This document shows positions 54,316-64,000 of a stretch of DNA of 64,000 bases, piece after piece (the first letter of the stretch is position 1; each line of letters begins with the position of its first letter). Both the position numbers and the translations under genes were made by a program. The notes below the pieces were generated by a model, which ran no database searches, was not told the DNA's origin, and saw nothing but the letters and a program-made list of their open reading frames with translations. Where the stretch lies: positions 124,001 through 188,000 of the forward strand of contig JAKSDQ010000288.1 of assembly GCA_022360015.1 (NCBI GenBank), read 5' to 3'. The DNA is from Cytophagales bacterium (GTDB taxonomy: Bacteria > Bacteroidota > Bacteroidia > Cytophagales > Cyclobacteriaceae).

Positions 54316-57300
54316 TTGATTTTATCTAGACTAAACGGATATTTGTTATTTATCCTGACCGGGTCCTTAGTGATGGCGAATTGGTTTTGGTCTAATGGAA
54401 ATCTGTCGCTCGGCAATCAGGGCTCACTAATCCCCACCGAACTGGGGCTGGAATATTATAAGATCGATACCACCGGTAATGATTCTACGCAAAACAATGT
54501 TCAGACGCAAGATACTACAAAAGCAGATACCACCAATCGTCAACTGCCCTATCAACCAACCAGGCAACCTACTTTTCGACCCAAAGACCGTTTCGGTGAT
54601 CCGTTTTCCTTTGATTTAAGTCCATCACCTTTACTGCTAAAAGACCCTTCCGGCCTGATGCTGGATGTGGAAATCGATACCGGACTCAATTATACGATCT
54701 ACGAAAAAATGGGTGATGTGAATTTTCGTCCAACCACTTCCATGTCTTTTGAGGAATTCTCTGATTATCAGGAAAAAAAAATATTAAAAGATTACTGGAA
54801 ATCCCGGTCCCGTGGGCTGGATGGAGAAAGCCCGGTCAGTTCAAGAAGCCTCATTCCGCCATTGTATATCAGCCCGGTATTCGATAGGATCTTCGGTGGA
54901 AGCAGAATAGACATTGTGCCCAGTGGATTTGTTACCCTTGATTTCGGTTCAAGATTTGAAAGGGTATTTAACCCTTCCATTCCTATCAGGCAACAAAGAA
55001 ATATTACACCACTGGAGTTCGATCAGCAAATAACCATGAATGTGGTGGGTAGCATTGGCGAAAAATTAAAAGTGACCACCAATTTTGATAACAATAACTC
55101 ATTTGATTTTGAAAATAACTTCAAAGTAGAATATACCGGATTTGAGGAAGACATAATCAAAAAAATTGAAATTGGGAATGTAAGTTTACCCCTTAATAAT
55201 AGCCTGATAACCGGTTCTCAAAACCTTTTTGGCTTTAAAACCCAATTGCAGTTCGGCAAATTATTTGTCACGGCCGTCGCCTCCACACAAAGGGGTAAAA
55301 CGGATGTAGTTGAAATAAACGGAGGAAGTACAGGAGGGCAGGCCCGCGAGTTTGAAATCAGGGGGTCAGACTATGATGAAAACCGGCACTTTTTTCTGGG
55401 ACACTTTTTCCGTGAAAATTATGAAAACTGGTTGCAGCGTATCCCCCAGATCATCTCGGGTATCAATATCACGCGGGTGGAGGTTTATGTAATCAACAGA
55501 AACAATACTACTGAGACGCTCAGGAACTTTGCCGCTTTTATGGATCTGGCTGAGCCCACAAGAATATATAATACCGACTTTGTTACCTCTAATGATCCGA
55601 ATGCCCCAAATAGCAACGGCGCCAATACACTTTTCAACGAATTAAGAGGCAACGATGCCATCAGGGATCCCGACGAGGTAACAGAAATACTGGAACAGCA
55701 GTATAGAATGGTCAATGCCACGGAATTTAATGTGGTTACAAGTGCCCGGAAGTTAGATGAAAGGGAATACTCCTTTCATCCCCAGCTCGGCTATGTATCC
55801 TTGTTCCGGCAATTGCAGAACGATGAGGTACTGGCAGTTTCCTATGAATACACCTTTAATGGGCAGCGTTACCAGGTAGGTGAGCTGACAGAAGATTATC
55901 AAAACCGGCAGGATGATGAGGTGATTATCCTGAAAATGCTAAGACCCAGCAAAATCAACATCAGGGACCCGGATAACAGGCCCATTCCCACCTGGGACCT
56001 GATGATGAAAAATATTTACAATCTGAATGCCAGCCAGGTCATACGTGAAAACTTTCAGTTAAGAGTGATCTACCGGGATGACAGGACCGGTATTGACAAC
56101 CCAAGTCTGCACGAAGGGATCAACACCCAAAATGTACCCCTCGTCGAACTCTTTAATCTCGACCGGCTGAATCAACAGGGAGATGAGCAACCGGATGGAA
56201 ATTTCGATTTTATAGAGGGCGTTAGCATTGATACGGAAAAGGGCAACATCATTTTTCCGGTGCTTGAACCCTTTGGCGATCATTTAAGAAGCTTTTTCAT
56301 CGGGGATCCCAATCAGGATAACCTGATCAATAAATTTGTGTTTGATACCTTATACGCCAGTACCAAGTTTGACGCACAACGAAATACGTTGCTGGACAAA
56401 TTTTTCATCAACGGATCCCTGCAGGCCGGTTCGTCTAATGAAATTGCACTGCCGGGAATCAATATTGCCGAAGGCTCCGTCCAGGTGCTTGCCGGTAATA
56501 CCCCACTTACTGAGGGGGTGGATTACCAGGTAGACTATACCTTTGGAAAGGTGACAATCATTAACGAAGGTATTCTGAATTCCGGACGGCCTATTAGAAT
56601 TACCTATGAAAAGTCCGACCTTTTCAACTTCCAGGCACGCAGCCTGTTCGGGGCAAGGTTTGACTATCTGGTCAATGAAAATTTCAACATAGGCGCGACC
56701 TTGTTACATCTCAATGAAAGACCCCTTATATCCAGAATAAGCGTAGGTGACGAACCTTTGAGGAACACCAAGTATGGTTTTGATGTAAACTACAACAAAG
56801 AATCCAGGTTTTTAACCAAACTAACAGATGCGTTACCCTTGATCCAAACCAAGGAACGATCTGCCGTCACCTTCAACGGAGAATTTGCCCAGTTAATCCC
56901 CGGCACTTCCAATATCGTAGATGGGGACGGCACTTCCTACCTCGACGATTTCGAGGCCGCTGTTACCCCTTTTAATCTGGGAGGTAATGTACTAACCTGG
57001 AGTTTAGCCAGTACGCCTATTACGGAGGACGACGCCTTTAACGGCAATGCCTCTACGGGAGATCTATCGTTTGGTTATAAAAGGGCAAAACTGGCCTGGT
57101 ACATTATCGATAACATATTCTACAGGAGTAGTGGAATCAATGTCCCTTCCAATATCAGCGACGAGGACAATTTTAATCACTACATCAGAGAGGTGACCCC
57201 ACAGGAAATATTCATCAACCAGGACCAGCAGGTGCTCAACCTTGCACTACCGTTGTTCAATCTGGCTTATTTCCCTTCAGAAAGAGGACAATATAATTAT

Positions 57301-60300
57301 AACCCCCAGTTAAATCCTGACGGTACCCTACCCAACCCTGCCAGTAACTGGGGCGGGATAACCCGGGCCATCACTTCTGAGGTGGATTTTGATAAGGCCA
57401 ACATCGAGTTTATTGAATTTTGGCTGATGGATCCGTTCCTGCCCGGAGAAAATGGCCGGGTACTGGACGGAATACAAAACACGAATAATACCACCGGGGG
57501 CCGGTTTGTGCTAAACCTGGGAAGTATATCGGAAGATGTTATTAAAGACAACAGACACGGCTTTGAAAATGGCCTTCCGGGTGACGGAAGCAACGAAAAT
57601 GTGGAAGTGACACCCTGGGGAAGGGTCACCACACAACAGTTTTTAACACCACAATTTGACAATTCTGCCGATTCCAGACCTAATCAGGATGTGGGGCTCG
57701 ATGGATTGAGAAGTGAAGACGAGGCTACGACTTTTTCTGACTTTTTAAACAATATACCTGCATCCGCCAGAACGATTGTAGAAGCTGATCCGTCAGCAGA
57801 CAACTTCCACTTCTATCTTGGAGATGAACTGGATGAGAGGGATGCCAAGATTTTGGAAAGGTATAAAAACTTTAATGGTATGGAGGGCAACAGTCCCATT
57901 ATTTCGGGTAACTCAAGCATCACCCCTTCCGGCTCAAATCTACCTGAAAATGAAGATCTCAATAAAGACAACACCTTGTCTGGCCTGGAGGAGTATTACG
58001 AATATACCATCAATCTGAGGCCTGGCCAACTGGAAGTGGGCAGAGAAAATATCGTGGACAGAGTAACTGCCAATGTTAACGGACAAAATGTCGACTGGTA
58101 CCTGTTTCGCATACCAATCAGGAATCCTGACAGGATCGAGGGGAATATTAGTGATTTCAAGTCCATCCGGTATTTGAGAACTTACTTAACCGGGTTTTCA
58201 CAGCCTGTGGTATTGAGAATGGCTAATTTCCAGATGGTAGGCAGCCAGTGGATCAAAGAAGTTGAAAGCCTCGAATCACCGGGAATAGGTACACCCATCG
58301 AAGCTGCCAACACTGAATTTAATATTTCAGTAGTGAATATTGAACAAAACAGCCAGCCAGCCCCTGACAAAATTCGCTATGTTTTGCCTCCTGGATTTGA
58401 ACGGGACAGGGATAATACAACGATCAACCAGGTGCAGTTAAATGAGCAATCTTTAGTACTCACCGTCAGGGAATTGGAGGACAGGGATGCCAGGGGAGTT
58501 TTTAAAAACGTTAACTTTGATCTCATTAACTACGGCAATATAAAAATGTTTCTTCATGCCCAAGGAGAAGATATACAGGATGGCGAGGCAACGGCCTTCC
58601 TGAGATTGGGTACGGACAAGACGCAGAATTACTATGAAATCGAGGTGCCTTTAATTATTACGCCTTTCGGTACCACATCACCGGAAGGAATATGGCCTAA
58701 AGATAACGAAATAGATGTAACGCTGGATGAACTATTCCAGTTAAAATCACTCCGGAACAGAACCAGGGACGAGAGAAATTTCCGCTTTTCGAATATTGAA
58801 GGGCCCCTGGAAACCGGTCAAACCAGATTAACCATAAAGGGTAATCCTGATTTAAGTTCCGTGCAAGTGATGATGATCGGTATCAGAAACCCTGAAAGTC
58901 CCGACAGGGCACCAAAATCTTTGTCCATATGGGCCAATGAATTACGGGTAGGGGATTTTGACACCCGGGCCGGATGGGCAGCCAACGCCAGGCTAAATGC
59001 CCAGTTGGCTGATTTTGCCAATGTAACGGCTTCTACCAGATATTCGTCGGTAGGCTGGGGCTCAATACAGGAAAAAATATCCGACAGGGAAAGGGACGAA
59101 ACCCTGCAATTTGACGTGGCTGCCAATGTAAATCTCGATAAGTTCTTTCCTGAAAAACTGGGGTTGAGTATACCCATGTATGTGGGCTATGAAAAAGTGA
59201 GCATTAAACCATTTTTTGACCCGAAAGACCCCGATGTGCCTTTACAGTCAACCCTGAATTCCATGGCGGAAGAGGAACGCAACAATTACGAGGACATTGT
59301 CACTGACAACACGGAAAGAAAAAGTATAAATTTTACCAATGTCAGGGTCAACAAAACCAATCCGGAGGCGAAAAATCACATTTACGATATTTCCAATTTT
59401 TCTTTTACCTACGCCTTCAGTGAAGAAACCCGGAGTAATTTCAATACCGAGTCCTACCTTTACAGAACTTACAGAGGGGCTGTAGCCTATAATTTTGCGC
59501 CGCAGGAGGTAAGTGTGGAACCCTTTCAAAAGGCAAAATTCCTGGAATCCCCTTACTTGCAACTATTAAAGGATTTTAACTTTTCGCCTATTCCCAATAA
59601 CATTTCCGTCAGGTTTGACCTTGACCGGCGGTTTGTTAAAACACAGTTCCGGAATGAAAACCTGACTACCGAAGGCATAGCGCCGAATTTTGAAAAATAC
59701 TTCACATTTAACAGGGTTTACAATGTCAGATGGGGCCTTACCAAAAGCCTTTCGATGGATTATGCGGCGAGGGCCAACGCAGTTATTGACGAACCGCTCG
59801 GGGAGATCGATACCGATGCGGAAAGACAGGAAATATGGGATAACCTGAGGGATTTTGGCCGGATGAAAAACTTTGATCAGGACATTTCCTTTAATTACAG
59901 GTTACCGCTGGATAAAATTCCCTTCACCGACTGGATCAGGGCAGATGCCCGGTATAGTGTAGGGTATACCTGGACAGCAGGCGCTTTGAATCAACAGGAA
60001 GAATTTGGCAATATCATTCAAAACAACCGTCAAAGAAACCTGACCGGCAAGTTTGACCTTGTGGGCTTGTACAACAAGATTAAGTTTTTCAAGGAAATCA
60101 ACTCTCCTGCCCCACCACCACGTCGCCGGGCTCCGCCCAATCGGAATCAGGAAGAAGGCGAACAGGAAGAAAATGTGTTAAAACGTGACAACAAAGGCGT
60201 GAAGGGTTTTTTTCGCTTGTTAATGTCGGTAAGATCAGTGGATTTTACCTACAATGTTGGAGAAGGCACCTATTTGCCTGGGTTTAATCAGACCCCTTTT

Positions 60301-61542
60301 CTTTTTGGGCTGGATTCAGCCTTTAGCGCCCCGGGCATTCCGTTTATTCTGGGCAGCCAGGATATATCTATCAGGGACAGAGCCCTAAGAAACGGATGGT
60401 TGGTAAACAGTGAAGAGTTAACTACCCCATTTAGCCAGTCCAATAATATTGATCTCAATATTAATGCGGTGGTAGAGCCTTTTAAAGACTTTCGGATAAC
60501 CCTGAAGGCAAGAAAGCAAAAAACAAATGCATACCAGGAAATCTTCAGAAACGGGCAATCTTTGAATCCTTCCCGTACGGGCAGCTACAGCATTTCCTTC
60601 TTTACCTTAAAAACCGCCTTCAAAAGAGATGACAACAATGATGTCTCACCTGTCTTTCAGGATTTCGAAAACAATCGACAGACAATCCTGAACAGGCTGG
60701 CCCAAACCAACGAAGACCTGGCTGGTCTTCCCCTTAATTCACAGGATGTATTAATCCCGGCATTTATCGCGGCCTACACCGGGCAAGATGTCAATGAAGT
60801 CAACCTTACCCCCTTTCCAAAAGTGCCTGTGCCCAACTGGACATTGAGCTATTCGGGATTATCCAAGTTGAATGCCTTCAAAGACATTTTCAGATCCATC
60901 ACTGTCAACCATACCTATAACTCCTCTTATGATGTCAGAAACTTTACCAGTTCCCTGTTTTATGAGGAAGGAATAACCCTGGATAAACGAGTGGAAGATT
61001 ACAGGCCACCTTCATTAACCAATGAAGAAGGTGATTTTATACCGGAATTAGTGCTCAACCAGGTATCCATTACCGAAAGCTTTTCACCTTTGATAGGCAT
61101 CAATCTGAGCACTAAAAAAAGGATGAACATCAACGTAGAATACAGGACAGAAAGAAGCCTGGCGCTAAATATGTCCAACGCGCAGATAACAGAGCTGACC
61201 CGGAATGATTTTTCATTAACCTTTGGCTATACAAAAGCCAAGTTTAAACTCCCCTTCCGCTCGCAAGGCAAAACGATTACCCTGCAAAACGACCTGTCAT
61301 TCAAGATGCAGATGTCGATAGGGGATAATAAAACCGTACAAAGAAAAATCGAAGACTCCAATACAATAACCAATGGGACAAGGAGTTTTCAACTGAGGCC
61401 AACGATTGATTATGTAGTGGATGAAAAACTGAGTGTCCAGGTGTATTTCGAACGCAATGTCAATGACCCCCGGGTATCGGCCAGTTTTAAAAGGGCCACG
61501 ACCGCATTTGGCACCCGTATCAGGTTCAGCCTCTCGCAATAA
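54316..61542 (+). CDS. sprA: Cell-surface gliding/T9SS translocon protein SprA (Sov)
   Basis: This very large protein has 2408 residues. The start is TTG 54316: the ruvA stop (54298) is in the same frame, no ATG lies between, and the TTG start gives a signal segment (YLLFILTGSLVMANWFW). The N-terminus has Asp/Thr-rich linker sequence, followed by SprA blocks such as FDLSPSPLLLKDPSG, VTTNFDNNNSFDFENNFK, GTSYLDDFEAA and a C-terminal barrel of many beta strands ending IRFSLSQ. In gliding Bacteroidota SprA is the 36-strand outer-membrane channel that exports T9SS cargo; it is Sov in Porphyromonas. It is placed after ruvA. Confidence 0.95.
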   Translation: MILSRLNGYLLFILTGSLVMANWFWSNGNLSLGNQGSLIPTELGLEYYKIDTTGNDSTQNNVQTQDTTKADTTNRQLPYQPTRQPTFRPKDRFGDPFSFDLSPSPLLLKDPSGLMLDVEIDTGLNYTIYEKMGDVNFRPTTSMSFEEFSDYQEKKILKDYWKSRSRGLDGESPVSSRSLIPPLYISPVFDRIFGGSRIDIVPSGFVTLDFGSRFERVFNPSIPIRQQRNITPLEFDQQITMNVVGSIGEKLKVTTNFDNNNSFDFENNFKVEYTGFEEDIIKKIEIGNVSLPLNNSLITGSQNLFGFKTQLQFGKLFVTAVASTQRGKTDVVEINGGSTGGQAREFEIRGSDYDENRHFFLGHFFRENYENWLQRIPQIISGINITRVEVYVINRNNTTETLRNFAAFMDLAEPTRIYNTDFVTSNDPNAPNSNGANTLFNELRGNDAIRDPDEVTEILEQQYRMVNATEFNVVTSARKLDEREYSFHPQLGYVSLFRQLQNDEVLAVSYEYTFNGQRYQVGELTEDYQNRQDDEVIILKMLRPSKINIRDPDNRPIPTWDLMMKNIYNLNASQVIRENFQLRVIYRDDRTGIDNPSLHEGINTQNVPLVELFNLDRLNQQGDEQPDGNFDFIEGVSIDTEKGNIIFPVLEPFGDHLRSFFIGDPNQDNLINKFVFDTLYASTKFDAQRNTLLDKFFINGSLQAGSSNEIALPGINIAEGSVQVLAGNTPLTEGVDYQVDYTFGKVTIINEGILNSGRPIRITYEKSDLFNFQARSLFGARFDYLVNENFNIGATLLHLNERPLISRISVGDEPLRNTKYGFDVNYNKESRFLTKLTDALPLIQTKERSAVTFNGEFAQLIPGTSNIVDGDGTSYLDDFEAAVTPFNLGGNVLTWSLASTPITEDDAFNGNASTGDLSFGYKRAKLAWYIIDNIFYRSSGINVPSNISDEDNFNHYIREVTPQEIFINQDQQVLNLALPLFNLAYFPSERGQYNYNPQLNPDGTLPNPASNWGGITRAITSEVDFDKANIEFIEFWLMDPFLPGENGRVLDGIQNTNNTTGGRFVLNLGSISEDVIKDNRHGFENGLPGDGSNENVEVTPWGRVTTQQFLTPQFDNSADSRPNQDVGLDGLRSEDEATTFSDFLNNIPASARTIVEADPSADNFHFYLGDELDERDAKILERYKNFNGMEGNSPIISGNSSITPSGSNLPENEDLNKDNTLSGLEEYYEYTINLRPGQLEVGRENIVDRVTANVNGQNVDWYLFRIPIRNPDRIEGNISDFKSIRYLRTYLTGFSQPVVLRMANFQMVGSQWIKEVESLESPGIGTPIEAANTEFNISVVNIEQNSQPAPDKIRYVLPPGFERDRDNTTINQVQLNEQSLVLTVRELEDRDARGVFKNVNFDLINYGNIKMFLHAQGEDIQDGEATAFLRLGTDKTQNYYEIEVPLIITPFGTTSPEGIWPKDNEIDVTLDELFQLKSLRNRTRDERNFRFSNIEGPLETGQTRLTIKGNPDLSSVQVMMIGIRNPESPDRAPKSLSIWANELRVGDFDTRAGWAANARLNAQLADFANVTASTRYSSVGWGSIQEKISDRERDETLQFDVAANVNLDKFFPEKLGLSIPMYVGYEKVSIKPFFDPKDPDVPLQSTLNSMAEEERNNYEDIVTDNTERKSINFTNVRVNKTNPEAKNHIYDISNFSFTYAFSEETRSNFNTESYLYRTYRGAVAYNFAPQEVSVEPFQKAKFLESPYLQLLKDFNFSPIPNNISVRFDLDRRFVKTQFRNENLTTEGIAPNFEKYFTFNRVYNVRWGLTKSLSMDYAARANAVIDEPLGEIDTDAERQEIWDNLRDFGRMKNFDQDISFNYRLPLDKIPFTDWIRADARYSVGYTWTAGALNQQEEFGNIIQNNRQRNLTGKFDLVGLYNKIKFFKEINSPAPPPRRRAPPNRNQEEGEQEENVLKRDNKGVKGFFRLLMSVRSVDFTYNVGEGTYLPGFNQTPFLFGLDSAFSAPGIPFILGSQDISIRDRALRNGWLVNSEELTTPFSQSNNIDLNINAVVEPFKDFRITLKARKQKTNAYQEIFRNGQSLNPSRTGSYSISFFTLKTAFKRDDNNDVSPVFQDFENNRQTILNRLAQTNEDLAGLPLNSQDVLIPAFIAAYTGQDVNEVNLTPFPKVPVPNWTLSYSGLSKLNAFKDIFRSITVNHTYNSSYDVRNFTSSLFYEEGITLDKRVEDYRPPSLTNEEGDFIPELVLNQVSITESFSPLIGINLSTKKRMNINVEYRTERSLALNMSNAQITELTRNDFSLTFGYTKAKFKLPFRSQGKTITLQNDLSFKMQMSIGDNKTVQRKIEDSNTITNGTRSFQLRPTIDYVVDEKLSVQVYFERNVNDPRVSASFKRATTAFGTRIRFSLSQ

Positions 61543-61596
61543 CCAGGCTCTAACAGGCCCTTACCGGCAGATATTTTTAATTTGCCGTCAAAAATT

Positions 61597-61625
61597 TTTG
61601 CATTTAAAAAAAGAATGTATTTTTG
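61597..61625 (+). promoter_or_regulatory. Promoter of gcvH
   Basis: The -7 element TATTTTTG (61618-61625) matches TAnnTTTG exactly. A TTTG at 61597-61600 lies 17 nt upstream, slightly short of the usual 19. The gcvH ATG follows 18 nt downstream. Confidence 0.55.
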
Positions 61626-61643
61626 GGGCAAAAATTTAGCGAC

Positions 61644-62021
61644 ATGAACTTTCCTGAAGAATTAAAGTATACCAAAGATCATGAATGGATTCGTGTGGAA
61701 GATGACATTGCAACAATCGGAATAACAGATTTTGCACAACAGGAACTGGGAGATATAGTCTATGTGGAGGTGGAAACCGTAGATGAAGAAATCGGCCAGG
61801 GTGAGGTATTCGGTACCGTTGAAGCCGTAAAAACCGTTTCAGATCTTTTTATGCCCATATCGGGAACAGTAGCTTCTTTTAATGAAGCCCTTGAGTCTAA
61901 TCCCGAGATTGTTAACGAAGACCCTTATGGTAAAGGCTGGATGATTACAGTAAATATCACAGATAAAAGTGAACTGGATGGGTTAATGAGTGCCGCCGAG
62001 TATCAGGAATTGGTAAGCTGA
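61644..62021 (+). CDS. gcvH: Glycine cleavage system H protein
   Basis: From the ATG at 61644 the product is 125 residues; an in-frame start 7 codons earlier overlaps the -7 element and is rejected. The start [14 protein letters not shown] is typical. The lipoyl-attachment Lys63 is in [14 protein letters not shown]. It carries the aminomethyl group between the P, T and L proteins of the glycine cleavage system. No other gcv gene is adjacent. Confidence 0.96.
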   Translation: MNFPEELKYTKDHEWIRVEDDIATIGITDFAQQELGDIVYVEVETVDEEIGQGEVFGTVEAVKTVSDLFMPISGTVASFNEALESNPEIVNEDPYGKGWMITVNITDKSELDGLMSAAEYQELVS

Positions 62022-62044
62022 TTCATTTTATTGTCCCATGTCAG

Positions 62045-62431
62045 ATGCGTAATTGGCGATATCACGTATTTACCCTGATATGGGCCGTTATAATAGCCAT
62101 ATTAACATTGTCACCCGGCCGGTCGATGCCAGACTCACCCTTCCGGAATATTCCTTACTTAGACAAAATTGTTCATGCGGGTATTTTTGCATTTCTTTCA
62201 TTTTTGATGGCAAGGGGTATCATAAAGCAATATTCGGGGCATAAAACCAAATATGCATGCTTTACCGGTTTCACAATCACTATCTCTTATGGAGCAGCCA
62301 TTGAATACCTGCAAAAGCTTGTGCCCGGAAGGTCATTCGAGTTAAATGATTTAATAGCCAATACAACAGGGGCTTTGCTTGGGATAGCTGCCTGTTATTT
62401 TTTGTTAAAATTAACATCTAATCGGTCATAA
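62045..62431 (+). CDS. VanZ-like membrane protein
   Basis: This 128-residue protein has four hydrophobic helices. SPGRSMPDSPFRNIPYLDKIVHAGIFAFLSFL and then YGAAIEYLQKLVPGRSFELNDLIANTTGALLG (parts) are the signature of VanZ-like proteins: the DK-x-x-H motif after helix 1 and the PGR/S-x-E-x-x-D-x-x-A-N-x-x-G motif. Members affect glycopeptide sensitivity in some bacteria, and their biochemical role is unknown. It lies 23 nt after gcvH. Confidence 0.88.
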   Translation: MRNWRYHVFTLIWAVIIAILTLSPGRSMPDSPFRNIPYLDKIVHAGIFAFLSFLMARGIIKQYSGHKTKYACFTGFTITISYGAAIEYLQKLVPGRSFELNDLIANTTGALLGIAACYFLLKLTSNRS

Positions 62432-62457
62432 ACCTTTTCTATAAACATTTTGTTTTG

Positions 62458-62465
62458 TATATTTG
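62458..62465 (+). promoter_or_regulatory. -7 element upstream of the TonB-type gene
   Basis: TATATTTG matches the TAnnTTTG consensus exactly. Nineteen nt upstream is TTTT (62435-62438), one change from TTTG. The ATG of the tonB-like gene is 56 nt downstream. Confidence 0.5.
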
Positions 62466-62521
62466 GACATAGGGCCAAAATAAAAAAAGGCCAATTTTGT
62501 GAATAACTAACAAGATTTACC

Positions 62522-63196
62522 ATGGAAGTAAAAAAGAAACCGGAAGCTGATTTGACCAAAAAATCAGGTATGCTTTTAAACCTGGGGCTGGTTCTCAGTC
62601 TTGTTATTGTGATTACGGCTTTCAGTTGGAGATCATATGATGACGGTGATTTGATGAATTTGGGTCAGGTAGATGATAATTTTGAGGAAATAATGGAAGT
62701 TCCACCCACGGAACAGCCACCTCCCCCACCACCTGTCATTCAACAGCCGGAAATCATCGAGGTGCCCGATGAAGAGGAAATTGAACAGGAAATTGAAGTG
62801 GATCTTGATGTAGAGATCACAGAAGAAACTGCCATTGAAGAAATCATTGTCAGTGATGAGCCTGAAGATGAAGTAGCAGACGAAATTTTTACAATAGTTG
62901 AAGAGCAACCTACGCCAAATGGTGGTATGAGCGCATTCTATGAATTTGTAAGAAAGAATCTGAAATATCCTTCCCAGGCAAGAAGAATGGGCATCGAAGG
63001 AAAAGTATTCGTACAGTTTGTAGTGGATAAAGACGGTACCATTACCGATGTACAGGCCATTAAAGGCATCGGCGCGGGATGTGACGAGGAGGCGATCAGG
63101 GTATTGAAAAATCACCCTAAATGGAAGCCGGGAATGCAAAGAGGTCGTCCTGTAAGAGTACGAATGGTCATTCCAATTACATTTAAATTAGGTTAA
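62522..63196 (+). CDS. TonB-family energy transducer
   Basis: This 224-residue protein has one N-terminal membrane helix (about 17-38), a Pro/Glu/Val/Ile-rich periplasmic spacer (EQPPPPPPVIQQPE, then repeated acidic pairs) and a C-terminal TonB domain (about 140-224) with NLKYPSQARRMGIEGKVFVQFVV and GMQRGRPVRVRMVIPITFKLG. It transduces proton-motive force from ExbB/ExbD to outer-membrane transporters. A terminator follows after 27 nt. Confidence 0.92.
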   Translation: MEVKKKPEADLTKKSGMLLNLGLVLSLVIVITAFSWRSYDDGDLMNLGQVDDNFEEIMEVPPTEQPPPPPPVIQQPEIIEVPDEEEIEQEIEVDLDVEITEETAIEEIIVSDEPEDEVADEIFTIVEEQPTPNGGMSAFYEFVRKNLKYPSQARRMGIEGKVFVQFVVDKDGTITDVQAIKGIGAGCDEEAIRVLKNHPKWKPGMQRGRPVRVRMVIPITFKLG

Positions 63197-63223
63197 CATT
63201 CAAATCATAAGATAATTGTAATT

Positions 63224-63248
63224 AAAACCCCGCCAATGGCGGGGTTTT
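63224..63248. terminator. Terminator after the TonB-type gene
   Basis: A perfect 11-bp stem (AAAACCCCGCC / GGCGGGGTTTT) with a 3-nt loop, with A and T runs at the ends. It lies 28 nt past the stop codon. Confidence 0.9.
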
Positions 63249-63424
63249 AGTTTAGTTATAAAACGATGTGTTGGCTTTATAGCCATTTTTAGTTCCAGCT
63301 TAATTTCACATTGATTTCTCCGGGCTTTTCCCGGCTTTTTTTTATAATCATCTGTCGGGCAAACCGCTCATATAATTATTACCTGATTTATACAAACCAG
63401 GTATCGATAAATGCCAATTAATAA

Positions 63425-63432
63425 TATATTTG
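63425..63432 (+). promoter_or_regulatory. -7 element upstream of the M16 peptidase gene
   Basis: TATATTTG, an exact TAnnTTTG match, 31 nt before ATG 63464. No TTTG partner is seen 19 nt upstream. Confidence 0.45.
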
Positions 63433-63463
63433 AACTGTAATTGCAACCTGATAATTTAACAAA

Positions 63464-64000
63464 ATGAAAAAAACAGCGATCTTATCGATGTTGTTGCTTT
63501 TGGTCATTCGGTTGGCATATGGGCAGGCGACAAACATCGAATTTACCGAATATACATTAGACAATGGACTACATGTTATACTGCATCAGGACAACAGTAC
63601 GCCCATAGTGGCTGTCAGTGTTCTATATCATGTGGGTTCCAAAAACGAGAATCCGGACAGGACCGGCTTCGCCCATTTCTTTGAACATTTGCTATTTGAA
63701 GGCTCCGAGAACATCGAAAGAGGACAATTTGATAAACTGGTAACCGGTGCAGGAGGCGAGTTAAACGCCAATACCTCTTTTGACAGAACATTTTATTATG
63801 AGATACTTCCTTCAAATCAACTGGAATTAGGCCTCTACCTGGAATCAGAAAGAATGCTTCACGCGAAAATTGATTCTGTAGGCGTAGAAACACAAAGGGA
63901 AGTGGTAAAGGAAGAAAAAAGGCAACGCTATGACAATCAGCCTTACGGATCAATTCTCATCGAGGTATTAGACAGGGCTTACGAGGTACACCCCTATCAG
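63464..64000 (+). CDS. M16-family zinc metallopeptidase (partial, runs off the window)
   Basis: The open frame from ATG 63464 continues to the window end (179 codons shown) with no stop. A signal peptide (about residues 1-21) precedes an M16 N-terminal domain: FTEYTLDNGLHVILHQDNSTP, then GFAHFFEHLLFEG with the inverted zinc motif HFFEH (His71, Glu74, His75). The downstream Glu ligand is probably in VVKEEKRQRYDN. It resembles pitrilysin/YmxG-type peptidases of the periplasm or outer membrane. The C-terminal part lies outside the window. Confidence 0.92.
   Translation, partial: MKKTAILSMLLLLVIRLAYGQATNIEFTEYTLDNGLHVILHQDNSTPIVAVSVLYHVGSKNENPDRTGFAHFFEHLLFEGSENIERGQFDKLVTGAGGELNANTSFDRTFYYEILPSNQLELGLYLESERMLHAKIDSVGVETQREVVKEEKRQRYDNQPYGSILIEVLDRAYEVHPYQ

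Noticed and set aside
62633-63139. 168-residue minus-strand ORF
   Set aside because: Opposite the TonB-type gene, rich in Phe/Tyr/Ile from complementing Glu/Asp/Lys codons; a typical antisense shadow.
1-64000. CRISPR array, tRNA or rRNA genes, prophage, transposase
   Set aside because: No regularly spaced identical repeats, cloverleaf candidates, rRNA-like blocks, integrases or transposase motifs were recognised; tRNAs can be missed by eye.

Overview
The window looks like chromosome from a gliding-type member of the Bacteroidota, probably order Cytophagales. The evidence is type IX secretion machinery (a PorU-like sortase and a very large SprA), two predicted cargo proteins with C-terminal type A sorting domains, Bacteroidota-only families (DUF4837, lysyl-tRNA synthetase with a C-terminal helical extension), promoters of the TTTG / TAnnTTTG kind, and almost no Shine-Dalgarno sequences. 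No rRNA, tRNA, CRISPR array, phage or transposase gene was seen.

Layout. 1-8.4 kb: mostly minus-strand envelope genes (di-heme cytochrome c peroxidase, PhoX-like T9SS cargo, PorU, a small lipoprotein). 8.35-8.75 kb: AT-rich gap with two perfect tandem DnaA boxes. 8.7-22.9 kb: housekeeping and envelope genes (DUF2158 protein, gamma-glutamyltransferase, RarA, EamA transporter, GDPD phosphodiesterase, three small unknowns, BamA, TauE/SafE permease, cyclase-homology protein, D-aminoacylase-like amidohydrolase). 23-27.5 kb: a 1377-residue BNR-propeller T9SS cargo and a lipoprotein. 28-37.2 kb: a sugar-oxidation region (lipoprotein cytochrome c, decayed Tat-exported isomerase, PQQ dehydrogenase with fused cytochrome c, sugar-phosphate isomerase family protein, DUF1080 glycoside hydrolase, esterase, Tat-exported dehydrogenase subunit 3 and GMC flavoprotein). 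37.5-41.4 kb: ECF sigma factor, anti-sigma-like protein and Spy/CpxP-like protein, then VOC, GNAT and a cation/proton antiporter. 41.6-44.7 kb: the cysteine operon. 44.9-64 kb: lysS, tatA, gatA, a LysM transglycosylase, DUF4837, maeB, ruvA, sprA, gcvH, a VanZ-like protein, tonB and the start of an M16 peptidase.

The most striking find is at 41580-44673. A 26-codon leader ORF carries the codon run Cys-Cys-Cys-Ser-Cys-Cys-Cys. It is followed by mutually exclusive antiterminator (9 bp) and terminator (11 bp plus U tract) pairings, directly in front of four genes: a CysM-type cysteine synthase, a JAMM/Mec+-type peptidase, a CysO/ThiS-type sulfur carrier and a MoeZ-type adenylyltransferase-rhodanese. 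This is the gene set of the sulfur-carrier-protein route to cysteine known from Mycobacterium tuberculosis, here apparently under ribosome-mediated transcription attenuation by cysteine. The carrier ends in Gly-Gly-Ile-Ser, so the neighbouring JAMM peptidase probably has to trim two residues before the carrier can be activated.

At least six intergenic spots hold one repeat family: a degenerate ACCACAAAGACAC palindrome, in the best copies enclosed by imperfect 30-bp terminal inverted repeats. One copy separates an ECF sigma gene from its anti-sigma-like gene. Coordinates, motifs and pairings were read by eye from the sequence. Family names rest on motif recognition, not on a database search.
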